Source of the DNA: Arthrobacter russicus
GTDB taxonomy: Bacteria > Actinomycetota > Actinomycetes > Actinomycetales > Micrococcaceae
Assembly: GCF_031454135.1 (NCBI RefSeq)
Contig: NZ_JAVDQF010000001.1
Coordinates: forward strand, 2,046,001-2,110,000
DNA: 64,000 nt
Direction: 5' to 3'
Shown: positions 23,711-32,981 of the stretch, one piece after another
How positions within the stretch are numbered: position 1 is the stretch's first letter
Layout of the letters: every line of letters begins with the position of its first letter
The notes under the pieces: generated by a model
Databases searched by the model: none
The model's input: the letters and a program-made list of their open reading frames with translations, nothing else
Told to the model about the DNA's origin: nothing
Made by a program: the position numbers and the translations under genes

Positions 23711-24554
23711 GCCCGGACTCCGTCAGCACGGTCCCGCTGACGCAACAAGTTGCGGCTCCGCCGATCCAAACCTCACCGTCCAGCAATTCCACGTGGATCC
23801 GCCCGGCGCGGCCCAGAACCGTGCCCTGCCGCGCAATATAGGACTCTGGAGCCAATCCGGCGCCGATCAGCCATTGCGCCGCACCGGCGTTGAAGCTCCC
23901 GGTGACCGGATCTTCCCGGACCGCGTCTTTGGCCATGAAGGTCCGGACTTCGAACTGCTCCGCCGAGCCTTCCGGGCACGCGCCGATGACGCCGACTTTG
24001 AGCTCGCCCAAGGCCTCGAAATCGGGAACCAGGGCAAGCACTTCCGCTGCGCTTTGCAACCGGACACCGATCCACTCCGGACCATTGACCAGCCAGCTGG
24101 CCTCGAGGAGCCGCTCCGGGGCGAGGCTCAGCCCCCGGGCAAGCTGAGTACGTTCCGCCTCGCTCACCGGACCGAAGCGGCTCATCGGCGGAGCTTTGAA
24201 GGCGAGCCGTCCGCCGTCGTGCCGGATCTCCACCAACCCGGCGCCGCATTCCTGGACCAATCGGCCAGTCTGCTTGGGCGTCCCTCCAGCGTCCAGCCAA
24301 GCCCGTGCCGAACCCAAGGTAGGGTGCCCGGCGAACGGGTACTCGGCGCTGGTGGAGAAGATCCGCAGCCGGTAGTCGGCCTCGGGGTGTTGCGGGGCGA
24401 ACACGAAGGTGGTCTCTGAAAGGTTCGTCCAGTTGGCCAGCTGCTGCATCTGAGCACTGTCCATGCCGTCGGCGTCGAGCACGACGGCGACCGGGTTGCC
24501 TTTGAAAGGTTCGCTCGAAAACACGTCGACCTGGCTGAATCTGCGGCTGATCAT
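23694..24554 (-). CDS. PhzF-family isomerase/epimerase-like protein
   Basis: The protein has 286 residues. The fold repeats two diaminopimelate-epimerase-like halves; the conserved opening QVDVFSSEPFKGNPVAVV, the catalytic Glu47 in NLSETTF, the FAGHPTLGSA motif and the late DPVTGSFNAGAAQW segment are present. No phenazine genes are near, so this is one of the many PhzF homologues of unknown substrate. The ATG at 24554 begins right before the family motif; the frame extends upstream into the rplI terminator hairpin and can be ignored there. Confidence 0.86.
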   Translation of the reverse strand: MISRRFSQVDVFSSEPFKGNPVAVVLDADGMDSAQMQQLANWTNLSETTFVFAPQHPEADYRLRIFSTSAEYPFAGHPTLGSARAWLDAGGTPKQTGRLVQECGAGLVEIRHDGGRLAFKAPPMSRFGPVSEAERTQLARGLSLAPERLLEASWLVNGPEWIGVRLQSAAEVLALVPDFEALGELKVGVIGACPEGSAEQFEVRTFMAKDAVREDPVTGSFNAGAAQWLIGAGLAPESYIARQGTVLGRAGRIHVELLDGEVWIGGAATCCVSGTVLTESGLTAAQ

Positions 24555-24572
24555 CGGCCCAGCGTAACAGCG

Positions 24573-24635
24573 GTTAAAACGCAACGCGGCCTCGCGATTC
24601 CGCTGGAAGATCCAGCGAACCCCGAGGCCGCGTTG
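24573..24635 (-). terminator. Intrinsic terminator of the rpsF-ssb-rpsR-rplI operon
   Basis: Arms 24582-24594 (CAACGCGGCCTCG) and 24623-24635 pair perfectly over 13 bp. Inside, 24601-24607 (CGCTGGA) pairs with 24611-24617. Reading on the minus strand the stem is followed by GCGTTTTAACC, giving a short T-run. It lies about 125 bp after the rplI stop and just upstream of phzF. Confidence 0.75.
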
Positions 24636-24759
24636 GCGCGTCCGGAAACCTGCGCAAATAGACCTGCTCCACCCTCGCACGCTCGGGCGGAGCCTCTGGC
24701 CTAGGTTCGCGAACTTCCCTCCAAGCCTCGTAAACTCGGCTTGAGGGGACCCTGTTCGC

Positions 24760-25212
24760 TTACTTGCTTGCGACGACGTTCAGGTCGATGACTGCGGAAA
24801 CGTCCTCGTGCAGACGAACGTTTGCCTGGTACTTCCCGATGCTCTTGATGTGCGCCGGAATCTCGACCTTGCGCTTGTCGATGCTGCCCAAACCGGCAGC
24901 TTCAACAGCTTTCGCAACGTCTTCGGCCTTGACCGTGCCGAAGAGCCGACCGGATTCGCCGGCCTTCACTTCGAGCAGCACCGGCGAAGCGGAGAGCTTC
25001 GCAGCCTGGGCCTGGGCAGCTTCGACCGAAGCGTGCTCGCGGGCGGTGCGGGCAGCCTTGATCGACTCGACCTGCTTCTCGCCGCCTTTGGTCCAGGTCA
25101 GCGCGAAACCGCGGGGCAGAAGGTAGTTACGTGCGTAACCGTTCTTCACCTCGACGATGTCGCCCGCAGCACCGAGACCGGTTACTTCGTGGGTCAGAAT
25201 GAGCTTTGCCAT
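24760..25212 (-). CDS. rplI: 50S ribosomal protein bL9
   Basis: The protein has 150 residues, the normal length. The N-terminal RNA-binding domain with [20 protein letters not shown] is joined by the long helix to the C-terminal domain. It belongs to the large ribosomal subunit. It is the last gene of the rpsF-ssb-rpsR-rplI operon and is followed by the hairpin terminator at 24573-24635. Confidence 0.97.
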   Translation of the reverse strand: MAKLILTHEVTGLGAAGDIVEVKNGYARNYLLPRGFALTWTKGGEKQVESIKAARTAREHASVEAAQAQAAKLSASPVLLEVKAGESGRLFGTVKAEDVAKAVEAAGLGSIDKRKVEIPAHIKSIGKYQANVRLHEDVSAVIDLNVVASK

Positions 25213-25242
25213 AGTAGTTTTCTCCTAACTTTCTGCGGTCGC

Positions 25243-25482
25243 TTAGCCGCGGCCAGCGCCGGAGTACGGCAGCAGAGCGACTTCGCGAGCGTTTTTGATC
25301 GCCTGGGCGATCTTGCGCTGCTCCTGCACGGTCACGCCGGTGACGCGACGAGCACGGATCTTTCCGCGGTCGGAGATGAACTTGCGCAGCAAAGCTACGT
25401 CCTTGTAGTCGATGACGGTGATGTCAGCGGCCTTCAAGGGGTTGGACTTTGGTTTGGGCTTACGGATTTCAGCCTTAGCCAT
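25243..25482 (-). CDS. rpsR: 30S ribosomal protein bS18
   Basis: The protein has 79 residues. The core [20 protein letters not shown] is characteristic. It binds with bS6 to the platform of the small subunit. The ATG at 25482 follows GGAGCTCC; an upstream open frame to 25593 has no conserved sequence. The Cys positions of zinc-binding S18 paralogues are absent. It sits between ssb and rplI. Confidence 0.96.
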   Translation of the reverse strand: MAKAEIRKPKPKSNPLKAADITVIDYKDVALLRKFISDRGKIRARRVTGVTVQEQRKIAQAIKNAREVALLPYSGAGRG

Positions 25483-25625
25483 CGTGGAGCTCCTTTTCTC
25501 GTGGAGCCCGTGGTTTTTCACGCCACGGGATGGGGATTGGGGCAGGCCCTTTCGTGTCGCTCGCGCGCCACCTAGGGACCCTGGCTGCCCCACTCAAATG
25601 ATTTGTTTCGTGCTCTACCCGAAGA

Positions 25626-26183
25626 TTAGAACGGCGGTTCGGAAGAATCCGGACCGGCGCCCCAGCCACCCGAGTTGGCCGAGGGGGTCGCCCACGGGTC
25701 TTCGGCTGGTGCAGACTGCGCGCCGCCCCAGGAGGAGTTTCCGCCACCCTGGTTATTGGCCTGTCCGCCGCCGAAGTTCCCGCCACCGCCGAAGTTCCCG
25801 CCACCCTGGCCGCCGGAGCGCTGGGTACGGTTCACTTTGGCATTGGCGTAACGGAGCGAGGGGCCGATCTCGTCGACCTCGAGCTCCATCACAGTGCGCT
25901 TTTCGCCCTCTTTGGTTTCGTAGGAGCGCGACTTCAGCCGCCCGGAAACAATCACCCGGGTGCCCTTGGTCAGCGACTCGGCCACGTTCTCCGCCGCTTC
26001 GCGCCACACCGAAGCGCGCAAGAACAGCGTTTCGCCGTCCTTCCACTCATTCGAATTGCGGTCGAAAGTACGCGGCGTGGACGCGATGGTGAAGTTGGCG
26101 ACTGCCGAACCGGACGGCGTGAACCGCAACTCCGGGTCGTTGGTCAGGTTGCCAATCACGGTAATGGTGGTTTCGCCGGCCAT
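25626..26183 (-). CDS. ssb: Single-stranded DNA-binding protein
   Basis: This 185-residue protein has the N-terminal OB fold (residues 1-110, starting [21 protein letters not shown]), then a Gly/Asn-rich flexible linker with GGNFGG repeats, and the acidic tip ending DSSEPPF that recruits partner proteins. It coats single-stranded DNA in replication and repair. It lies between rpsF and rpsR, the standard order. Confidence 0.96.
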   Translation of the reverse strand: MAGETTITVIGNLTNDPELRFTPSGSAVANFTIASTPRTFDRNSNEWKDGETLFLRASVWREAAENVAESLTKGTRVIVSGRLKSRSYETKEGEKRTVMELEVDEIGPSLRYANAKVNRTQRSGGQGGGNFGGGGNFGGGQANNQGGGNSSWGGAQSAPAEDPWATPSANSGGWGAGPDSSEPPF

Positions 26184-26244
26184 ATCTCCTGCTTCCTACG
26201 ATGTTCTTTAAGACAACAGTCTTCAGATCAGCGGTGCACCGAAA

Positions 26245-26550
26245 TTACTCGGCGACAACCTTCTGGTCTTCCGGGCGGATGATCTTGGTGCGCAGAATGG
26301 TCTCGTTGAGGCCAAGCTGACGGTCGACTTCCTGAGCGGTAGCCGGCTCAGCGGTGAAATTCACCACGGCGTAGATACCCTCGGACTTCTTCTTGATGTC
26401 GTAAGCCAAACGCCGACGGCCCCAGATGTCCACCTTGTCGACGGTTCCACCGTCTGTGGTGATCACGTTGAGGAACTTCTGCAGCGATGGCTCGACGGAA
26501 CGCTCTTCGACCTCTGGGTCGATGATTACCATCAATTCGTAAGGACGCAT
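26245..26550 (-). CDS. rpsF: 30S ribosomal protein bS6
   Basis: This 101-residue protein begins [16 protein letters not shown]. It pairs with bS18 in the small subunit. The ATG at 26550 follows a full Shine-Dalgarno sequence AAGGAGGTGGG, which decides the start against a longer upstream frame to 26667. It is the first gene of the ribosomal-ssb operon. Confidence 0.97.
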   Translation of the reverse strand: MRPYELMVIIDPEVEERSVEPSLQKFLNVITTDGGTVDKVDIWGRRRLAYDIKKKSEGIYAVVNFTAEPATAQEVDRQLGLNETILRTKIIRPEDQKVVAE

Positions 26551-26731
26551 ATGTGAACCCACCTCCTTTGGGCTAAGCGGTTGCGGGATTTCCGTAACAG
26601 GAGGTTCATTTGCGTCGACCTGCCGCGCATTCGGCGTGCACTTGGCACACCTGCAGACGCAACACATCGAATCTGTGCGAACACAGACTTGTCAATGATA
26701 CCGGAAACCCGGCCCGCCAAGCGACCAGCCT

Positions 26732-26792
26732 GCCGAGTGGCCAGCTCTGCAGGTTAAAAGCCGCGTTTAAGCTGCAGAGCTGGCCACTCGGC
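26732..26792 (-). terminator. Long hairpin terminator after the MFS gene
   Basis: Arms 26732-26752 and 26772-26792 are exact 21-bp reverse complements. The 19-base loop itself contains TTAAA/TTTAA complementarity, so the structure can extend further. It lies 10 bases after the MFS stop codon and about 180 bases upstream of rpsF, insulating the ribosomal operon from read-through. No T-run follows on the minus strand. Confidence 0.65.
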
Positions 26793-26802
26793 GGAATCTG
26801 GA

Positions 26803-28086
26803 TCAGTCGGGGAGCGGCTTGAACGCAGTTTCGCGCAAGGCGAAGACGTAGACCGCCAAGGAGATCAGGCAGAGCGCCACCACGTACCAACCGAACAACC
26901 CAGGCACGCCCCAGCTTTTGAACAGGGTGCCGACGAACGGCGCTGTGCCGCCGAAGACCGCCACGGTGAGCGAATACGGGAAGCCGATCCCGGCGCTGCG
27001 CACATGGGTCGGGATGGTCTCGGCATTCACCGCGGCGGAAATTGCGGTGAACCCGCTCAACACCAGCATGCCCAGCAGGGTGACCACGAGCGCCCCCGCG
27101 AAGGTCGATTGCGAAACCAGCGAGAGGCCAGGCACGATGCCGACGGCGAAGATCCCCGCGGAGCCGATCAGCAACGGCCGGCGGCCGATCCGGTCCGAAA
27201 GCATGCCCACCAGAGGCTGGACCAGCATGAAGAAGAACAGCCCGATCGTGGAAATGATCAGGAAGTCCTTGGCTTCGAACGGCCCGTTGCCGGTCGCATA
27301 GGTCGGCAGATAGGTGGTCCAGGTGTAGTAGAGGATCGTGCCGGAAATCGTGATCCCGACAATCAGCAGCGACTGCTTCGGATATTTGGCCAAGGCGTCG
27401 AAGAGCCCTGGCCGGGCGGTTTCCGCTTTGACCACGAGAGTCTCTTCGGTGCCGCGGCGGATCCACAATCCCACCAGGCTCAGGAGTGCGCCGACCAGGA
27501 ACGGCACGCGCCAACCCCAAGCTTCCATATCGGCCTTGCTCAGCGTGTTCAGCAACCAGGCGGCCAGCCCGGAGGCCAGCAATTGCCCCGCGGTGGTCGA
27601 GACATATTGGAAGGACGAATAGAAGCCCCGCCGGTGCGCCGGCGCCGACTCGACCAGGAACACGGTGTTCGCGGCGAATTCGCCGCCCACCGACAAACCG
27701 GAGATCAGACGCCCGAGCACCAGGATGACCGGTGCCCAGATTCCGGCCGCGGCGAAGCTGGGCGTGAGCCCGACGATCAACGAACCCAGCCCCATCGCGG
27801 CGATCGTCAACACCAGGGTGCGCTTCCGGCCGATCCGGTCCGCAAGGTTGCCCACCAGCAATCCGCCGATCGGCCGCAGCAGGAAGCTCGCCGCGAACAC
27901 CGCGAAGGCGGAAAGCAGCGCCGCGGTCGGGTCTCCGGCGTCGAAGATCTGCGGTGCGAAGACCACGGCCAGGAAGCTGTAGATGTACCAGTCGTACCAC
28001 TCCACCGCATTGCCCACCCCGGAGGCAATGATCTGACGTGCATGCCTGCTGACCGATTGGACTTGTGCGGTGGAGGTTTCACTCAT
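26803..28086 (-). CDS. MFS metabolite:proton symporter (MHS group)
   Basis: This 427-residue membrane protein has twelve predicted helices. The first helix segment GVGNAVEWYDWYIYSFL and the loop DRIGRKRTLVLT are typical of the metabolite:H+ symporter family (proline/betaine, citrate, shikimate and ketoglutarate carriers), a group of importers. The ATG at 28086 or a GTG two codons earlier could start it. The substrate cannot be deduced. It is monocistronic and ends in a strong hairpin. Confidence 0.85.
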   Translation of the reverse strand: MSETSTAQVQSVSRHARQIIASGVGNAVEWYDWYIYSFLAVVFAPQIFDAGDPTAALLSAFAVFAASFLLRPIGGLLVGNLADRIGRKRTLVLTIAAMGLGSLIVGLTPSFAAAGIWAPVILVLGRLISGLSVGGEFAANTVFLVESAPAHRRGFYSSFQYVSTTAGQLLASGLAAWLLNTLSKADMEAWGWRVPFLVGALLSLVGLWIRRGTEETLVVKAETARPGLFDALAKYPKQSLLIVGITISGTILYYTWTTYLPTYATGNGPFEAKDFLIISTIGLFFFMLVQPLVGMLSDRIGRRPLLIGSAGIFAVGIVPGLSLVSQSTFAGALVVTLLGMLVLSGFTAISAAVNAETIPTHVRSAGIGFPYSLTVAVFGGTAPFVGTLFKSWGVPGLFGWYVVALCLISLAVYVFALRETAFKPLPD

Positions 28087-28169
28087 GGCCACATGCTACG
28101 TCCGGGATCCGGTTGATTCGGGCAACCACGTCATCATCGGTCATCCGGGCGCCGGCTCGCGGCGGCGGG

Positions 28170-28210
28170 CCGGGTGCCGGGCCCGCCTCGGGTCAACGCC
28201 CGGCACCCGG
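28170..28210. repeat. GC-rich hairpin in the leader of the DUF1345 gene
   Basis: CCGGGTGCCGGG (28170-28181) pairs exactly with CCCGGCACCCGG (28199-28210) around 17 bases. The hairpin ends 15 bases before the GTG start at 28226, in the divergent region with the MFS gene. It could attenuate transcription or limit access to the ribosome-binding site. Confidence 0.4.
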
Positions 28211-28225
28211 GACTAGGATCGGTTC

Positions 28226-28894
28226 GTGGAGAATCACTCACGACGGGCCCGGATCGCCCGACGGCGCTTCCTGGTCATGGCCGGCGCCGCATTGGCCGCG
28301 CTGCTGCTCACCGGCTTCGGCGACTCCTGGCTGCACGCACCGGCAGTCGCCTGGGCAGTCGCCGCGGGAATCTACGACCTCTGGGTCTGGCTGGCGATCG
28401 CCAGAATGGATGCAAGTACGACGGCGGCGCATGCCACCGAAGAGGATCCGCGCCGGGACACGTCGAACCTGCTGATCACCTTCGCCGCGGTGGCCAGTCT
28501 GGCCGCCGTCGTGGTCGTGATGATCGACGGCAAAGGCGCAGACGGACCGGCCAAACTGGTCCTGGCCGCATTGGCCCTGGGCACCACGGCGCTGTCCTGG
28601 CTCATGGTCCACACGCTCTACACCTTGCGGTACGCGGAAATCTACTACACCAACCGCGGCCCGGACGGGCGGATCCAACCCGGCGGCATCGACTTCAACC
28701 AGAGCGAACCGCCGCAATACACGGACTTCGCCTACATGTCCTTCAGCTTGGGCATGACCTACCAGGTCTCGGACACCAATATCCAAACCCGGGCCATGCG
28801 CTCGGCGGCCCTGCGGCACAGCCTGCTCGCTTTCGTCTTCGGCACCGGAATCCTGGCCACCACGATCAACCTGGTGGTGAGCCTGGCCGCTTGA
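28226..28894 (+). CDS. DUF1345 membrane protein
   Basis: This 222-residue protein has about five predicted transmembrane helices and the DUF1345 hallmarks: a segment LRYAEIYYTN after the fourth helix, then DFAYMSFSLGMTYQVSDTNI, and a final helix. The start is GTG at 28226. The role is unknown. It stands alone, divergent from the MFS gene and convergent with the aminopeptidase gene. Confidence 0.83.
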   Translation: MENHSRRARIARRRFLVMAGAALAALLLTGFGDSWLHAPAVAWAVAAGIYDLWVWLAIARMDASTTAAHATEEDPRRDTSNLLITFAAVASLAAVVVVMIDGKGADGPAKLVLAALALGTTALSWLMVHTLYTLRYAEIYYTNRGPDGRIQPGGIDFNQSEPPQYTDFAYMSFSLGMTYQVSDTNIQTRAMRSAALRHSLLAFVFGTGILATTINLVVSLAA

Positions 28895-28909
28895 GCCGCC
28901 GACCGCCGA

Positions 28910-30190
28910 TCAGAGTGCGGTACCGAAGAACCCTTCGGTGACCCGGGCCAGGTGGCGCGGATCCTGGACCCCGCACATCTCCCGGGCCGAATGCATCGAC
29001 AGCAACGGAATGCCGACGTCCACGGTACGGATTCCCAGTCGGGTCGCGGTCAGCGGTCCGATCGTCGAACCGCAGGGAATATCGTTGTTCGAAACAAATT
29101 CCTGATACGGAATATTTGCTTCGGCGCACAGCCTGGAGAACGCTGCGGCACCGGTGGCGTCCGTGGCGTAGCGCTGGTTCGCATTGATCTTCAACAACGG
29201 CCCGGCATTGAGCTGCGGCCGGTTCGCCGGATCATGCCGTTCGGAATAGTTCGGGTGCACGGCGTGCCCGGCATCGGCGGAAAGGCAGAACGAAGCGGCC
29301 AGGGCCCGCCGCCACTGGTCGTCGCTCGCCGCCAGGCCATTGGAAATCCGGCGCAGCACATCGGCCAAGAACGGTCCGGAAGCTCCGGAGGCCGAACCGC
29401 TGCCGACCTCTTCATGGTCGAAGGCCGCGAACACCGCGATCGGGCCGTCTGCCTGCGGCTCGAAAGCCAGCAACGCGCTCAGCCCGGCATGCACCGAACT
29501 CAGGTTGTCCAGGCGTCCCGAGGCGAAGAACTCGCCGTTCCCACCGAAGACACCCGGTTCCTGGCAATCCGCAGCCACAATGTCATAGCCGCCGACCTGG
29601 TCGGCCGGCACCCCGGCGGCGTCCGCGAGCACGGCCAGCAAATCCGACTCCGAAGCCTCGCCCAATCCCCACACCGGATTCATTTGCTGCTGTTTGCCCA
29701 GCTGCAGGCCTTCGCTGTTCACCGCGCGGTCCAAGTGCACCGCCAATTGCGGGAACCGCAGCAGCGGGCCGGTCTGGGTCAATACCGTCCGGCCGTCCCG
29801 CAACACCAGGCGGCCGGCCAGGCGCAGTTCCCGGTCCAGCCAGGAGTTGAGCAGCGGGCCGCCGTAAACCTCGACGCCGGCCTGCAACCAGCCGGCCCGG
29901 CCGGTGCTGGGCTTGGGTTTGAGCTTGAAAGACGGCGAATCCGTGTGCGCGCCCAGAACATTAAAACCGGTGGTTGCTGCTGCCGCCTCCGGCACCACCC
30001 AGGCGATGATCGCGCCGTCCCGGATGGTGAAGAACTTGCCCGGCCCGCCGGGCCACTGGTCCCGCTCGAACAAGGGCGAGAATCCGCCGTCCAGCAGTCT
30101 GCGCCCGGCTTCGGCAGCAGCGTGGAAGCTCGACGGCGAGGCGCCGACGAAGCGGCCCAGGTCTTGGATGTGTTCGATGGCGGAAGGCAT
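28910..30190 (-). CDS. apeB: M18-family aminopeptidase
   Basis: This 426-residue zinc aminopeptidase removes N-terminal residues, classically Asp/Glu, from peptides in the cytosol. The metal ligands and catalytic residues are visible: LGAHTDSPSFKLKP (His, Asp), AFDHEEVGS (Asp, paired Glu), SADAGHAVHP, and the final His in LLSMHSAREM. The ATG at 30190 is preferred over a TTG at 30202. It is convergent with the DUF1345 gene and divergent from padR. Full length, no defects. Confidence 0.93.
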   Translation of the reverse strand: MPSAIEHIQDLGRFVGASPSSFHAAAEAGRRLLDGGFSPLFERDQWPGGPGKFFTIRDGAIIAWVVPEAAAATTGFNVLGAHTDSPSFKLKPKPSTGRAGWLQAGVEVYGGPLLNSWLDRELRLAGRLVLRDGRTVLTQTGPLLRFPQLAVHLDRAVNSEGLQLGKQQQMNPVWGLGEASESDLLAVLADAAGVPADQVGGYDIVAADCQEPGVFGGNGEFFASGRLDNLSSVHAGLSALLAFEPQADGPIAVFAAFDHEEVGSGSASGASGPFLADVLRRISNGLAASDDQWRRALAASFCLSADAGHAVHPNYSERHDPANRPQLNAGPLLKINANQRYATDATGAAAFSRLCAEANIPYQEFVSNNDIPCGSTIGPLTATRLGIRTVDVGIPLLSMHSAREMCGVQDPRHLARVTEGFFGTAL

Positions 30191-30267
30191 AGTCCGATTC
30201 AACCAGAAAACCCTGACAGGTTCTTGCAGCCGACCAGTCCGGGGATATTGCCAGGCAGCACGGATGG

Positions 30268-30286
30268 ATATATCTTTCAGATATAT
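30268..30286. promoter_or_regulatory. Probable PadR operator
   Basis: ATATATCT-TTC-AGATATAT is a perfect 8-bp inverted repeat with a 3-base centre, 15 bases before the padR start codon, in the position of a -10/start region. PadR-type repressors typically bind AT-rich palindromes of this kind. Confidence 0.6.
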
Positions 30287-30301
30287 ATGTTGAGGAGTCC
30301 G

Positions 30302-30913
30302 ATGTCCGAGCCGAGCACCGAATCCCAGCCGGGTAACGAACCGCCGGCTTTGACCCCGACTGCTTGGGCGATCCTGGGCTATCTCTCACTGAAATCGCAG
30401 AGCGGATACGAAATCCTGCGCGCCGCCCGGGAATCGATCGCCGAGTTCTGGGGCGTCAGCCCCGGCCAGCTCTACCCGCAGCTGCAGAACTTGGCCGAAC
30501 TCGGATTCATCCAAGCCCAAGGCGCGGCCGAAGGCCCCCGGGCCAAGCAGCAATGGTCGTTGACCGAGGCGGGCCAGCAGGCGCTGCAGCAATGGTTCAC
30601 CGCACCGTCGGAGCCATTGAAGATCCGGGACGAGGCCTTGGCCAAACTCTTCTTCGCCGCGAAGGGCGGGCCGGCCGGCCGCGATTCCGGACTGCTCGCC
30701 CGGCTGCAGGCCGAGCGCCGTCGAATCCAGGCCCAGCTGGACCGGACGCTCGCCGCGGCGCTGCCGGACGGCCCGCTCCCCGACCCGCAAGAAGCCGCAA
30801 AGCTCGGCGCCCCGGAACTCGCAGTGCGCTACGGCGCGCACGCCGCACGGACTGCCCGGCACTGGGCCAAAGACCTGCTCGGCAAAGACCCTCGCAACCG
30901 GGCGGAACCATGA
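30302..30913 (+). CDS. PadR-family transcriptional regulator
   Basis: The 203-residue protein has an N-terminal PadR winged helix (AILGYLSLKSQSGYEILRAA, FWGVSPGQLYPQLQNLAELG) and a C-terminal Vir-like helical dimerisation region. PadR proteins are ligand-sensing repressors, often autoregulated. GAGGAGTCCG precedes the ATG. Its stop overlaps the start of the UbiB-like kinase gene (ATGA), so it likely controls that gene through the AT-rich palindrome upstream. Confidence 0.88.
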   Translation: MSEPSTESQPGNEPPALTPTAWAILGYLSLKSQSGYEILRAARESIAEFWGVSPGQLYPQLQNLAELGFIQAQGAAEGPRAKQQWSLTEAGQQALQQWFTAPSEPLKIRDEALAKLFFAAKGGPAGRDSGLLARLQAERRRIQAQLDRTLAAALPDGPLPDPQEAAKLGAPELAVRYGAHAARTARHWAKDLLGKDPRNRAEP

Positions 30914-32895
30914 GCGTGGAGACATCCTTGAATGAAGCCCTGCTGAGCATTCCGGCCTGGATCGTCACGATTGGCCTTTTCGCCTTCAGCGCCGGATTTC
31001 TGGCTCGGCGGCTGCTCGGCGTGCCTATCGGCTGGCCGCGTTCGATCGTCGTCGGATTGATCGTCTACGCCGCCGGGGCCCCGGTGGCGACCCTCTTCGC
31101 CTCGACCTCGGGGTTGAGCGCCGGCACTGAACTGTCTCCGTCCGCCCTGGGCGCAGCCGCGCTGATCGTGGTGCTGTCCTTCGCCTGGGCTTTTGCCTTC
31201 GGCATCGGGCTTCTGGTCCTGGTCGAAGTGCTCTGGCCCACCGGATCCATTCCCACGCCCTTGGCTTACTTCCGGGCCCGGCGCGCGTCCAAGGCCCGCC
31301 GCCGGCGTTACTTCCGGGTGGCCGCCCTGGCGATCCGGAATGGACTGCTGCGCCCGGTCGGCGCCCGCGCCATCCAGTCGGGGACCCCGGAGGCCACACG
31401 CACTGCCCGGGCGCTGGCCAAAACCTTGAACCAAGCGGGCGTGAGCTTCATCAAACTCGGCCAGACAATGTCCACCCGGGCAGATATGCTCCCTGCGGAA
31501 TATATTTCCGAACTGTCCGTGCTGCAGACCCGGGCGGAGCCGGAGAACTGGACGGATCTGGAACCGGCCCTGGCCGCCGCCCTCGGCGCTCCTGTGGACC
31601 AGGTATTCGCCTCGGTCAGCACCGAACCGCTCGCCTCGGCATCGGTGGCGCAAGTGCATGCTGCGGTACTGCCGAACGGGGACGCCGTCGTGGTCAAAGT
31701 GCAGCGTCCGCAGGCGTTGGCCCAAGTCACTGTGGACCTGGACATCATCGAACGGTTCGCAGGGACTCTGGAAAACCGCACCGGCTGGGGCAAAGCCCTC
31801 GGCGTCAAGGCGCTGGCGAGCGGATTCGCCGATTCGCTGCGTGAAGAACTCGACTACACCGCCGAGCTGGAGAGCATGCGGACGATTGCCTCCGGCGCTT
31901 CCACGATCCGGATTCCGACGGTCTACCCCGAGCTCTCCTCGAAGCGGGTTCTGGTGATGGAAAGGCTCGACGGCGTGCCACTCGGCGAAGCCGATTTCAG
32001 TGCGGTTCCGGCGCCGGAGCGGCAACGCCTGGCGGAGTCCTTGCTGCGCGGCGTGCTGGCCCAGGTAGTGGTCTCCGGAGTGTTCCATGCGGACCTGCAC
32101 CCGGGGAACATCTTGCTGCTGGCCTCCGGCGAACTGGCGCTGCTGGACTTCGGATCGGTGGGCAGGCTCGGCAAGGACACCCGGACTTCGTTGGCCGGCT
32201 TCCTGGTTGCGGTCAAGGCTGAGGACAATGTGGCGGCGGCCGAGCGATTGCTGGAAATGCTGGATCCACCCCCGGAGCTGGATCGGAGGCAGTTCGAACG
32301 GGATCTGGGCGTGCTGCTCACCTACCTGGGCGGATCGACGTCGTCCTTGGTGACCCGGCTGTTCCGTCTGGTCCAGCAGCACGCGCTGGGTGTACCGGCT
32401 CAGCTTGCCGCCGCACTGCGGGCAATCGGGGCGCTGGAAGGTTCGATCAAGCTGATCGAGCCGGGCTTCGACGTGATCGCCGAGGCGCAGAAGCAGTCCT
32501 CGTCCTTGTTGGCCTCGATGTACTCAGCCGAGTCGTTGAAGCACCTGCTGGCCTCGAACGCGATCGGCCTGGTCTCCGCGTTGCAGCGGCTGCCGGGGAA
32601 TCTGAGCAGCTTGAGCGAGAAGATCGAACAGGGAACCCTGCAGGTGCGCGTCCGGCAGTTCTCCGATGCCGGCGACCGGAGCTTCCTGACCTCCTTGGCG
32701 CACGAAGGGATCGTGGCGTTGATCGCAATCGCCGCGGTGATCGGCAGCATCGTGCTGGTGGGCCTCGACACCGGGCCGATGCTGGCGCCGAATCTGCGGC
32801 TGTATACGTTCTTCGGCTATACCCTGGCGCTTGGCGGCTTCGTGTTCGGACTGCGCACGCTGGTGCGGGCGTTCCGAGGCAAGCGCGAGCGCTAA
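30910..32895 (+). CDS. UbiB/ABC1 (AarF)-family atypical kinase, membrane-bound
   Basis: This 661-residue protein has three N-terminal transmembrane segments (residues 10-110), an ABC1 protein-kinase-like domain with KLGQTMSTRADMLPAEYI (the KxGQ motif), the Ala-rich loop ASASVAQVH, catalytic HADLHPGN and the metal-binding DFGSVGRLG, and two C-terminal helices. UbiB/COQ8 proteins are ATPases that support isoprenoid-lipid (quinone) metabolism. Translation is coupled to padR by an ATGA overlap, an unusual partner for this family. The kinase hallmarks are firm; the function here is not known. Confidence 0.87.
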   Translation: MSVETSLNEALLSIPAWIVTIGLFAFSAGFLARRLLGVPIGWPRSIVVGLIVYAAGAPVATLFASTSGLSAGTELSPSALGAAALIVVLSFAWAFAFGIGLLVLVEVLWPTGSIPTPLAYFRARRASKARRRRYFRVAALAIRNGLLRPVGARAIQSGTPEATRTARALAKTLNQAGVSFIKLGQTMSTRADMLPAEYISELSVLQTRAEPENWTDLEPALAAALGAPVDQVFASVSTEPLASASVAQVHAAVLPNGDAVVVKVQRPQALAQVTVDLDIIERFAGTLENRTGWGKALGVKALASGFADSLREELDYTAELESMRTIASGASTIRIPTVYPELSSKRVLVMERLDGVPLGEADFSAVPAPERQRLAESLLRGVLAQVVVSGVFHADLHPGNILLLASGELALLDFGSVGRLGKDTRTSLAGFLVAVKAEDNVAAAERLLEMLDPPPELDRRQFERDLGVLLTYLGGSTSSLVTRLFRLVQQHALGVPAQLAAALRAIGALEGSIKLIEPGFDVIAEAQKQSSSLLASMYSAESLKHLLASNAIGLVSALQRLPGNLSSLSEKIEQGTLQVRVRQFSDAGDRSFLTSLAHEGIVALIAIAAVIGSIVLVGLDTGPMLAPNLRLYTFFGYTLALGGFVFGLRTLVRAFRGKRER

Positions 32896-32981
32896 GCCAT
32901 CGACATGCATCCGGGCGAACAACTCTGACGTCCTCAGCACTGGAACGTACCTGGCTCCTGACCCGGCGCCGGTGACCGGCT

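Noticed and set aside
23694-24554. Phenazine biosynthesis
   Set aside because: PhzF homologues are widespread without phenazine genes; no phzA-E or phzG is nearby.
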